Positions 23,300 through 32,650 of a stretch of DNA of 38,938 nucleotides are shown piece by piece (the first letter of the stretch is position 1; each line of letters starts with the position of its first letter). Origin of the DNA: Euprymna scolopes (Eukaryota; Mollusca; Cephalopoda; Sepiida; Sepiolidae); assembly GCA_024364805.1 (NCBI GenBank), contig CM044501.1:55175311-55214248 (forward strand). The letters run 5' to 3'. The notes under the pieces were generated by a model. It saw only the letters and a list, made by a program, of their open reading frames with translations. It had not been told where the DNA came from and ran no database searches. The translations under genes and the position numbers were made by a program.

Positions 23300-24150
23300 T
23301 ATAATAAACTAAATTATGCATTAAAAGTGACTACATTTAAGAATACAGTTAATAGAAATAATAATGTAGTTTAGGCTTCAGACAGAGAGATACACAATCT
23401 CTATCAGTTATAGTATTCTCTCTTTATAAAACGAATCCTGTTAGTCGAGATGCATTTTCGGTCGACTTTGTAGTATAACGGTATAGCATTTGAATAAAGA
23501 GCAAACATCGTGTCCATTAGGGTTTAAGAGTAAACATATAACGGGGAGAGTAGTGAAGATGCGCAAAGTGTTTACAACGACGATGTGCACGAGTCATTAA
23601 CCGAATTCTCCTCTTTGTATTCATAATCAATCTATGGAGGCTAATTAAATTTGGTTATCGACTCTGATGATTCCATTCGTCTGCATTGCGCGCTGTTTTA
23701 TGTTGGAGACACGTTGAATAAATAACATACTTTTGTATTATATGGTTGTAAAAACTGATATTTCATTGGATATCTTGGGCTATTTGTTTGTTTGTATTTT
23801 TGTTTTTCGTAGTTTTACGTGTTATATCATGTTTTTAATGAATGAAAAAAAAAGTACCTCTAGAAAACAAACACGAGTACATTACGGATCGGAAAGACGC
23901 GCTTGAAAACAAGGTGAAAAGGAATATTCAAAATGATTAAGGAAGTGAATAAAAAATAAGTAGAACAAGAACGACGAGATGGCAACAATAATGAAAAGAG
24001 GAAATCGGAAATAATTAGAACGAGTAAATAAGGAAGAAAGAAGGGAATATGATAAAGATGTGTTTAGCGAAGGATGGATGAAGAGAATAATAACATTATG
24101 CAATATCGAATTGATTCAAGAAAATCAAAGATAATGATCAAAGATTGCTT
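23300..24150. other. Unclassified; one weak tRNA-like stretch
   Basis: At 23469-23500 TAGTATAACGG fits a pol III A box, and GGGTTTAAGAG about 45 bp later is a poor B box, so a decayed tRNA-derived SINE is possible. The A/G-rich stretch 23880-24110 contains nothing recognisable. Confidence 0.25.
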
Positions 24151-24154
24151 ACGG

Positions 24155-24460
24155 AATTTACCTGTGCCTAAACTTAAAACGTGGATTCCATGAACAAAGT
24201 TTCTTACTTAGAACTGTACACCTGTGCAACTCTCTTCTATTTTCCTGCCTTCCAGCTGACTAAATATGGTCGTCTTCAAGTCCAACGCAAACACGATTTT
24301 GATGGTCCGTTCCTCTTAAGTAATCCGATTTACAAAATTTACACTACTAAAGATTACTATGATATTGTTCAATTGACTACTGTACACTCTTTAACACTTA
24401 TCCGCGAGTTGCTTCTGGGACTTGATAAGTGGTGATGTATTTTTAAAAAAAAACAACGAT
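24155..24460 (+). mobile_element. LINE family 2, 3' end
   Basis: The nucleotide run GATTCCATGAACAAAG recurs in the minus-strand copy at about 28710. In the LINE frame it reads RGFHEQSFLLRTVHLCNSLL, the usual C-terminal block of this LINE type (FFPRTxxLWNSLP). The 3' UTR holds CACTTATC...GATAAGTG, an 8-bp perfect stem, and ends in TGTATTTTTAAAAAAAAAC, a short A tail. Only the last 300 bp of the element are present. The 84-codon ORF at 24181-24435 is a shadow in another frame. Confidence 0.75.
24395..24431 (+). promoter_or_regulatory. 3' UTR hairpin of LINE family 2
   Basis: CACTTATC (24395-24402) pairs perfectly with GATAAGTG (24424-24431) around a 21-nt loop. The same stem core and position occur in the other family-2 copy at 28484-28516. 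In several LINEs a 3' hairpin is what the reverse transcriptase recognises; here that role is inferred. Confidence 0.5.
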
Positions 24461-24559
24461 TTAAAATACAAAAAATAACCTGACATGTACTGAAAAAGAC
24501 AACATGGAAGTAAAGATAAAAATTAATGTAAATGTTATTCAACATCGTCAAACATATTA

Positions 24560-24562
24560 TAC

Positions 24563-24653
<91 letters not shown>
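24560..24653. repeat. (AT)n microsatellite
   Basis: About 94 bp of AT with one internal AC. Confidence 0.95.
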
Positions 24654-24655
<2 letters not shown>

Positions 24656-24659
24656 ATAC

Positions 24660-26080
24660 ACGATATTCGGATGCGTACGATCACTCCGGGTCAGGAATTA
24701 ATCGCAACTAAGTACGTTGTACAAAGCACTTCAACCTGTTAACATTCTCCCAGTTTATTGTTTTATGTGAAATTCCATTCGTAGCCAAGAGTGGCCAACA
24801 AAATAATGTTTCTTTACAAAGAGAAAATGTTATATATATAATAATATAAATATACAAGAGGGAAATGTTACCATAGTCAATAGAAGTTAATTTTATGGTA
24901 GAAAAGGCCATTGGTTTGTATTTTTAAGTAGTTTGTAAAAAAAAAAAAATAATAATTCACGGACTGGTTTAAAAAAATCGAAATGGCAGCGACTTAGAAA
25001 TGGAGAGACCCGTTTTCAATTTGAAGGAGGAGCACCTGAGCATTCTGTGTTAACAATTTAAGAGAGTTCTGTCAACGCAAGGAATATTTATAAACATATT
25101 TTAATGTTTTCCGTTATTTTGTGCTTGAAGAATATTCGATTATTGCGTGTGTAGTTTATATAAAAATTCATTTAAGTAGTTATCCCCTCAAATTTCGTTT
25201 TAATTTAGGTTCGATGAAATTTTTTCAAGTAAAGAGCATTAAAAACTATTTCAAAACAAAAAAAAACATGAACTGAACTTTTATTGATTATGATAACATT
25301 TATTTCTTGTATATTTATTTTTTCGGGTAGTCGTTTGTTGGCTTTTCTGCTAAACACGCTTACTAAATAATATCGACGAAATATCGAAAAACAAAGAAAC
25401 AAAAACAGTTTTGAAAAATAATGAAGCTTTACTTACTTTAGTAAAATAATCCAAAACAGCAAAATGGGATATTAAAAGTAGACACGTAATTACTTTAGTT
25501 TTTTAAAGCAAAGAATCGATATAAATATGAATAAGAAGAAAATGCCGCCCCTTTACAGTCAGAGCAGCTTTGTTTCAGTTTTCAGTATTGAACGGTGTAG
25601 TATTGCGCCGTCGGATTCAGGGTTGTACTATTGTAATGTAAAGAACACGCAGAAAGGGTTGTAATCTACTGAATTCCTTCTAGTAGACTTACAAAAAAAC
25701 TTAAACAGATGTATAAATAAAAATAAAAAGGTAATGCAAATGTTTTTAAAAAGACACGTAATCACGTGAGTAGGATTTCTTCCTTCTTTTGACACGATAC
25801 CAATAACGTTCTTATTTTTTATTATTTATCTATTTTCGAAAGAGTGCCGCGTGCAAGTGAAGAAAGAAAAAAACTGAGTTATGCAAAGTTTTTTTCAAGA
25901 ATTGTCTAAAGTTCCGACATTGTGGGGGGGGGGCTTTCACTTTAATAAGAACGTGGATTTATGAGGTAAATTTATTCGACATAATATGATAGAACTCAAA
26001 ATATAAATAAAAGCTAACGTGAATTAAGATTAAAGTTAAGGTGTTATTTTGGACCCGCACCATTTTTTAAAAAAGCTTGT
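24660..26080. other. AT-rich DNA, nothing recognised
   Basis: Short ORFs only, with a G8-9 run at 25924-25932. No repeat end, motif or RNA gene that I can support. Confidence 0.45.
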
Positions 26081-26084
26081 TAAA

Positions 26085-26462
26085 CTTTGTGACATATTTC
26101 CATTCTATGGAGGTCAGGCGCGAACGAACCCCAAATAATTTTATTATACCATATTTCTTCAAACGGAAACATAATGATCAAAGTATACTTACGCAAATAG
26201 ATATGAAAAGTCTTTGTTAAAGTTTGTGCAATATTTTCATGGAGTACAGGCGCGAACGCAGACCCCACAATTTTATTATACCATCCCTATTTAAGTTGAA
26301 ACATAGCTATCAAAGTATTCTTATGTACATCTATATCAAAAACTCTTGTAAACGTTATTTTTTTTTTCATTTTTATTATTTCCAGACTTTGGGGGCAGGC
26401 GCGAGCAGATCCCACAATTTTTATGAACCATCGTTCTGCCAGATCAAACATACCCATTCCTG
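26085..26462 (+). repeat. Three tandem units of about 130-150 bp
   Basis: The anchor GGCGCGAACG (GGCGCGAGCA in the last unit) recurs at 26117, 26249 and 26398, each time followed by (A/G)(A/C)CCC(C/A)A, ATTTTATTATACCAT-like sequence, GAAACATA and ATCAAAGTAT. Spacing is 132 and 149 bp, the longer one carrying an expanded T run. The edges are partial units. The 79- and 62-codon ORFs across it are by-products of the repeat. Confidence 0.75.
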
Positions 26463-26999
26463 ATCTTCGGTACATCTTCTATCATTATATGTAATCAGTT
26501 TGTTTAAAATAGTCAACCATATAGGAACCTATTCGTGACCATACACACACACACACGTTCAGCTTTATATTATAGAGATATATAAACATTTGCCTTTAAT
26601 ATGTATACGCCTTTTATTATCGCTTGGCAACTTAAACCACGTGATGTTCTTTCTTTATTCGGAGTTTTCCAAAATTGAACCAAGAAGAATCAATTCTTCA
26701 AGTAGACAACTCATAAACATTTTGTTATAAAAATCCATGGTATAAAATATTGGTGTTTCATGCTTACTCTGGGTCATCTTTCTAAAAACATAAATAAATA
26801 TCACTCACATACTGCAATATTAAGTGTTTATTCCCTGAAATTATAATGATGTATAAAAAATTATAGATGAGATTTTTTCGAGTTGGTGAAAAGGGTGTAA
26901 TGGCAATTCATGAAATTTGATTAAGATGAAATTTGTACGATTAATTAAGATTAGAATTTACCGTAGAAAGAAAAATGAAATCACTAAATACTTTTGTTT
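26463..26999. other. Unclassified; short (CA)n
   Basis: A short (CA)n lies at 26541-26556; otherwise AT-rich DNA without recognisable features. Confidence 0.45.
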
Positions 27000-27449
27000 A
27001 ACTCGTCTCTCAGCTTTTTGTGCGTGAGAGGAGCGGAAGTGTTTCCTGGGCTTTGTTCTTATCTACTACTATCGGACGTGTTATTTATAACCCGAATGCC
27101 CGGGTGTTTGGGGGGTGCTGATAAAAAAAGTGGTAGTAGGTAAGCAGGCTCTAACCCGTACAGCGAAGGAGGAAAAAGAAAGTGAAAAAAAACGTGACGT
27201 CTTTACCGTTGCGTCCATCGCCAAATCGGAAGTGGCGAAGGTTTTAATTAAGGCTAGTCAATCGAAAAGAGGGGATTACTTTCGAAAATATTGGAGAAAA
27301 AGGCGACCCCTCCCTGTAGAAAAGTGCCCAGTTGAGGGTGAAGAAATTTATGTTTCTAGCCATTGTTTTCGCATATTTGTCGGCCGAAGGGTCGGCTTCA
27401 AAAAGATACCGATCTCGTGAAAATCCATTGCCTTTGTTGAAAGTTTTAG
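27000..27449 (+). other. GC-richer block with overlapping ORFs, unclassified
   Basis: Base composition differs visibly from the flanks, and long frames are open on both strands (27115-27420 and 27332-27673 plus; 27244-27660 minus). One plus frame from ATG at 27350 begins MFLAIVFAYLSAEGSAS, which looks like a signal peptide with a cleavage site, followed by a basic stretch KRYRSRE, and runs into the (CATA)n array. Nothing identifies a family. It may be a host exon, a promoter region or part of an unknown repeat. Confidence 0.25.
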
Positions 27450-27506
27450 GCATACATACATACATACATACATACATACATACATACATACATACATACA
27501 TACATT
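27450..27506. repeat. (CATA)n microsatellite
   Basis: About 14 tetranucleotide units, giving Ile-His-Thr-Tyr repeats in the overlapping frame. Confidence 0.95.
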
Positions 27507-28455
27507 TAAAGACACATGTGAGATTGATATTATGGAAAATTCTGTGCCGAAGGAAATGGAATATGAAATCAGTCCAACTCGAATTTAGTATATTCGAGGA
27601 AGAACATAATACTAGTATTATTAGAGCGAAGGAGTGGGCTGCTGCTGCTGCAGTCAGCATCAGAATAGAATAAGAGATTCACTTCAAGTGCCTTTCGCCC
27701 CCGGCGACGCCTGTGACAAGTCTTCAATGTAAGACTTCTGCCACAAGGGACGAACAAGCAATATATGTTGTTTTTTTTACGCTGAGAGGACAAATAATTC
27801 TCGACCACATTTCTACAACTTTATTTAATTATAACTTATGAGAAACATATATACACACATCTTTATATTTGAGAACACACACATTTTAAAGCAATGTAAA
27901 AGTATACACGCAGAAAAACACACTTAATCATGAGACTATATAATCTTTGAATTGTCTGGCGTTCATGTTCTTGTGAACTAAATAACATCAACATCAATAC
28001 GGAGAGACTCTAGAAATAGAAAAGTAAGGGAAATAGAAGCAAGACACAAAATAAAATTAGGAAAAACTGATCACACGCAACCAACTCAGAGGGGATTCAA
28101 CTCATCAAAGTGATTCTTTAATCAAAGGATATCTGCCATCGTCATGACATCGGTCGTTTTCTTTTATTTAACGCATTCAACTCTATTACAATGCTGACTA
28201 ATTTACTGGTACCAAGCAACACAATAATAATAGATGCACGAATGAAAGATTCAGGTTAAACAGAATGCAGCGTATATCATAAGCTTGATGTTCAGTGTCT
28301 CATGGCATAGAGTTAATAAATACAATTCATTAACGCCAAACAATTGCGCTATTCGCACTTTAGATGAGACGCAGACTGGGAATTTTTCACTCGCCATCGA
28401 AATCAATAGAGTTTATGTCAATTCTTAAGTAAACTATTCCTTGTTGGCTACGGTA
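27507..28455. other. Nothing recognised
   Basis: AT-rich DNA with a short (GCT)n at 27639-27654. No gene or repeat end supported. Confidence 0.4.
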
Positions 28456-28459
28456 TACT

Positions 28460-29150
28460 ATTTTTTTTACATGGAGGGCACCACTTATCAAGGCCCGGAA
28501 GCCACTCGGCGATAAGGGTTATTGCATGTACAGTAATCTATGGGATAGTATCGTAGTAATCGCTGATATTGGAGATTTAATAAAGTGTCTTACTTAAGGG
28601 TTCATCAGGGTTTTTTATGGTGGACGTGAAGACATTCAAGTTGAAATCAGGTGGAATACAGGCAAACTGAAGAGAGATCAACAGGGGTGCACTTCGAAGA
28701 AAGAAGCTTTGTTCATGGAATCTACGTTTCGATTTAGGCAACAGTATAAGAGTGGGGGAAAAATGACAGTGGTTTCAGCTAGACGGGTGTTTATCGTGAA
28801 AGATTGGCGAGTGGAGCAGAGATTGGAGCTCAGACGAGCACTTGCCATGAAAATAACGATAAAACAAAGACAGGCTCGCAACGTATCTTCTGTGGGAGAG
28901 ATGTTGCAGGGACGAAAAAGGAGCATCCCCCACTAAACCACGAAGTTTGTTTTGTACTCTGTCAAGGCAGGATAGGCTATTTTTAACAGCTCCTGCTCAG
29001 ATGTGGCAGCAGTACTCCATTCTTGGATGTACTTGGCTTTTATATAGAAACAGAAAATGTTCGACATCTCAGGCTACTGTTCACGAAGTACTAACAACCT
29101 GGAAAGCAGCTTTTTCTTCACCCTTTGTCGGAAAAATCACTCATTGGAAA
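28460..29150 (-). mobile_element. LINE family 2, 3' part
   Basis: On the minus strand LFLYKSQVHPRMEYCCH is at about 29055-29005, the block after the reverse transcriptase fingers and palm. It is followed by SLCFIVIFMASARLSS-like sequence (standard SLSLFYRYFHGKCSS) around 28870 and RRFHEQSFFLR near 28710. The 3' UTR holds CTTATCGCCGAGTGGCTTCC and GATAAGTGGTG. The tail at about 28462-28470 is A-rich. Frames are interrupted. The 5' limit is fuzzy and may reach 29280, where a SINE-like repeat begins. Confidence 0.75.
28484..28516 (-). promoter_or_regulatory. 3' UTR hairpin of LINE family 2
   Basis: CTTATC (28484-28489 on plus) pairs with GATAAG (28511-28516). The position and loop match the hairpin at 24395-24431, so the fold is shared by both copies even though the loop has diverged. 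Confidence 0.45.
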
Positions 29151-29283
29151 TGAGAACTGAGGTACAAATAAGAAGAAGCGAGAGTTACTGGAACTGCCGT
29201 ACATTATATACTCTCTGCTGGTCTTATGCAGTTCTAGGAGGTCAGCTCTCCCAGGTTTTAACTTTCCTTTTAAAGAAGGGGTA

Positions 29284-29590
29284 ATTTTTTTTTCTAATCG
29301 AATAAGACTTTCCTAACATGTGTGCAGCGGAACTAACCCTGTTCGGGTTCAACCGGCTTTCTTCAGTGGAGGAAGTTCCGTGGGAATATGGAATTTACAA
29401 GCGGTGCCCAATCTCATGTATGTTCACGTTAGGGGAGAGGACGACGTTAGGTTTTTGCAACTCTTGCAAAGAGGTGTCGACGTCCTCCTACATTCAGCGC
29501 CTGGAATTTCCAAATTGGTCACCTATTTCAGTAATGATCAGGCTCAACGTTGCTTAACTTCGTCACATGTTCTTGCTGTCGGAGTAAAAT
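29284..29590 (-). mobile_element. 5S-headed SINE with A tail
   Basis: The minus strand starts near 29585 with ACATGTGACGAAGTTAAGCA, ACGTTGAGCCTGATCA, AATAGGTGACCAATTTGGAA and ATTCCAGGCGCTG. This follows animal 5S rRNA from its box A to box C regions (CGAAGTTAAGCAACG, GGGTGACCGCTTGGGAATACC). A body of about 200 bp with an internal TTTGCAAGAGTTGCAAA-like dyad follows, then an A run (29292-29300). CCTTCT occurs on both sides on the minus strand and may be the target duplication. The body differs from that of the 17.3-kb copy. ORFs at 29318-29628 are by-products. Confidence 0.65.
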
Positions 29591-30340
29591 ATATAGAAGG
29601 AACACATTTATTGTATCAAACATTTTAAATTCCAATCAAAATTTCAATTCATACTGTCGGTAAAGATATGGCTATCTCTGTTCTTCCTGCCAAAAATACA
29701 TTAGTAGCAAAACCAAGTCTGATTTGTAATGTTATGCCAATCATACTGGGATAATAACATTTCCACGATAAAACAAACAAGCAAATATATATTATTAAAA
29801 TGATTTACGCTATACACATTTCAGCCATGTTGAATGTTCAAAGTAATGTTTTTCTTCCTATTTTCACGAATTGATTTTCATAAAACAAAGTGGCATAGAA
29901 TGTGGTCTAATGTGTGCTGCAATGAAAGGGTTAAATTAATTAATCTACGATTTATCGAAATGTCTGCTTAAAACTGTTGCTCGGATATCTACGGATGTGT
30001 TATCGATGCAATCACCAAAGATTGCAGTGGTACTTGCAATGGGCATTATGCAGATAATTTTTTTTACTTATTTCAAAGAGTAAATCCAACCTAAAAAAAA
30101 AGTTTTCGATTAGACACTAAGTGATTAGGACAACGTATTTAGCACACGTGTTGCGCGTATCAATGCGTCGTGGCTCAAGTTGCGCATTACAAGCAGAATC
30201 CTTTGTGACTGGAAAATTAGTAAGCGTTTAAATGTCGAACATCTACGTTAATCTGTGGGACATGAGAATTTGTATATTGTCAAGTTCTTACGTAAAACGA
30301 ATAAGGTGGAGCGCAGATTGGCAGTCTTAATTGAAATTAA
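29591..30340. other. AT-rich DNA, nothing recognised
   Basis: No motif-bearing ORF or repeat end supported. Confidence 0.4.
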
Positions 30341-30344
30341 CGTG

Positions 30345-30870
30345 CTCTGCTGAGTATTGGAAACTACACTGCTAAACCACGTCTATATAGCACCGACTGA
30401 GGGCAAGATAATGAAATCGCATCTCGCATTATTTAGATATGCGTTTCAACAAAAAAATGTGATGGTGCTACAGAGAGGAAATCCCATAATAAAATGGGCA
30501 AACAACTTTCATAAAAATCTTGTAAAATTAGCTTTAACTCGGACCAAGCTTGTAATCGTGCCGAGACGAGAAAAAGTCGATCGTTTTTATACCAGTGTAG
30601 ATCAGGACACATGGCTAAAGACTGTAAGCGATATACTAATATTCACTAGACACATAGCAAAAACAAGGCAAAGAACCAACTTAATAGTGTGTTTAAAAAG
30701 AACAAACAATGCATAATCTAGGAATAATCAGCGTTATGAATTTATTACATTATGGAACGAGAGTAACAGAGCAAAATACCAGGAACTGGTCGAACAATGC
30801 TATAAAAACAGATCGAAGATCAACCAGAACACTATAGTAGATGATCGCAAGGGTTTTGCGGATCAGTAAC
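30345..30870 (+). pseudogene. Fragment with partial zinc-knuckle motif, broken
   Basis: A readable plus-strand frame at 30357-30716 (119 codons) is unrecognised. In another frame, 30596-30625 reads CRSGHMAKDC, the latter half of a CCHC zinc knuckle of the kind found in Gag proteins and in ORF1 of many LINEs. The fragment is broken and small, no other retroelement domain or terminal repeat was seen, and the family cannot be assigned. Confidence 0.3.
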
Positions 30871-31198
30871 TAATTGATATAGTGGTAGCAGAGAGGAAAG
30901 GATTAACTCAAAAGTAAGTGTGAGTATTTTTCATATCTTTCACAAATACACGTTTGTCATTGGCTAATGCCTGCTACCGATTGTTGGAACATAATTTTCT
31001 AAAGGTGATACTTTCAGAGTCAGTTTAGAGTTGTTGTCTAACTGATAATTATACGATGTAGGATACTTACATCATGTTGTCTAATGCAAATTACGCCATG
31101 TTGTATAATTACACGATGTTGTCTAAGTCGAAACGATGCGAACACGAAATCGGATATAAAGCAGTGCAGATGTGTATACTTGAGGTTTTTATATAAAT
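30871..31198. other. Short direct repeats left of the long-TIR element
   Basis: CATGTTGT, ATGTTGTATAAT and GATGTTGTCTAA recur three times at about 31071-31127, giving small imperfect direct repeats. Nothing else recognised. Confidence 0.35.
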
Positions 31199-31331
31199 GG
31201 CCCATTCCATATCAAATCGACAATATTTTTTTGGGGGGGGCACAAACCATGTCCGACACGGATTTTTTTTTTCAAATTGTCTATACTCTTATATCTCCAT
31301 GAAAGGAATTGAATGGCACTTGTTAAACATC

Positions 31332-31517
31332 TCAAGGTCAAGGGGTTCCTGAGATATGACCTTGACCTTTTACAAAAATGTGAATTTTTATGAAGAAGTG
31401 ACCAACTTTATAAGATGATATCTCTGTTGTTTATGAACATACAAAGTTCATTTATATATCATTTTAAAGTACTTAGATAGATCTATAATTTTATCTGGGA
31501 ATATTTTTTCAAGGTCA
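31332..31517 (+). promoter_or_regulatory. Extended nuclear-receptor half sites in left TIR
   Basis: TCAAGGTCA occurs at 31332-31340 and 31509-31517, and its complement TGACCTTGA at 31357-31365. This nonamer is the known monomer site of FTZ-F1/SF-1 and ERR-type nuclear receptors. The right arm also holds the nonamer twice (36388-36396, 36556-36564). Whether any protein binds here is inference. Confidence 0.4.
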
Positions 31518-31883
31518 AGTTAAAATAGTTTACCTTGACCTTAACTTTTACTATGAATTATCTCAAAAACCGTTCTTTCAATTTCTTTTAAAATTTGACA
31601 GAAGATTTGTCTATCTTATGGCAGTATATATTCCAAATTTCATGATGGGCCCTTCGCTAGAACTATCGTTATAAGCGTTTTAAAGAAGTGGGCAAATTCA
31701 AAATGGCGGAACGTAGTACCTGCGACTTCATATAAAACATTTTGATATTTCCCAATATCGTCAAGTTTGATATCTTTGTAAAACTATTTTGATGCTGATT
31801 AATATTTACATAATGACCATGGTCAAAAAGTAAAATAAAATAAAAAATTATTGATGAAACTGAATTTTCCTCATTTGTTTTTT

Positions 31884-32087
31884 GATACTTGTGCACTTTT
31901 TGAACCATGCTGAAATAATAACATTATTTCGGGAGCTATTCTTAACATGTGGAGAAGAGGGTGTTTTGTAACTAATATGTACTTTCACCTAACAATTTTA
32001 TAATAAAAAAAGACATATCGCAAAACTTTAAATTAAGCTGAAAATACAATTGGAAAAATAGTATGGTCCAAAAAGTGCATAAGCAAC
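31884..32087 (+). mobile_element. MITE inserted in left TIR
   Basis: This 204-bp segment is absent from the right arm. Its own ends are inverted repeats of about 28 bp (TGCACTTTTTGAACCAT on the left, ATGGTCCAAAAAGTGCA on the right). GTTTTTT flanks both sides (31877-31883, 32088-32094) as a likely target duplication. No coding capacity. Confidence 0.75.
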
Positions 32088-32650
32088 GTTTTTTAATGCA
32101 CCACGGATTTTGTTATGGAAAAAGTGATATATAATAAAAAAGAATTTTGAAAGGTGTTAACGGTTTATTAAATTATACCATAAAACGTATGTGATCTCAA
32201 TGGTCTAGTAAAAGGCAATTTCTGTTGTTTATTGGAATTTTTTTTCAATGATTTTTTTAAAAATGTATGTTCTTAAAATTCTTGACATGTTGAATTTTAT
32301 GCAAATTCTGGTTGTGAAGTCAAACTGTTTTATGACTTTCATACTTTTCTTATACAACACAGATTTTGATACAAAAAGTGGTGTAATAAAAATTTATGAA
32401 AATAGCGTTGAGTTATAGTATCAAAAGAATAAACAACATTTGATGGCGATGATAAACAGTTTCTTTGACATTTTTAGAAGTCTTAAGTATACACTATATA
32501 CACAAGAAATCAGCATGTGTTCATTAGGATACATTTCTAAACGAAAATAATCTGTTTTACCGAAACATTTTTGTTATAATAATGAACAGTAAAGTATTTA
32601 TTTAGATTTTTCTTTCATAATCTTCCTTTCTAAAATATATGATGCATTTT

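Larger units (their letters stand above)
31199..32133 (+). repeat. Left terminal inverted repeat
   Basis: Well-matched blocks shared with the right arm include CATGTCCGACACGGAT, GTTCATTTATATATCATTTT, AAAGTACTTAGATAGATCTA, CTCAAAAACCGTTCTTTCAA and TAGTACCTGCGACTTCATA. It is interrupted by a 204-bp insertion at 31884-32087, after which the match resumes with AATGCACCACGGATTTTGTT. Confidence 0.9.

Noticed and set aside
23015-23500. Functional tRNA genes
   Set aside because: Two stretches recall a pol III A box, but no acceptable B box or cloverleaf can be drawn; at best decayed SINE heads.
24181-24435. 84-codon ORF as a gene
   Set aside because: Nucleotide alignment with the 28.7-kb copy shows it is a shadow frame of the LINE family-2 C-terminus and 3' UTR.
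26085-26462. The direct repeats as a CRISPR array
   Set aside because: Units are 130-150 bp with drift throughout, there are no short repeat/unique spacer alternations, and the DNA is eukaryotic in character.
29318-29628. Overlapping plus-strand ORFs of 79 and 102 codons
   Set aside because: They are antisense to the 5S-headed SINE-like repeat.
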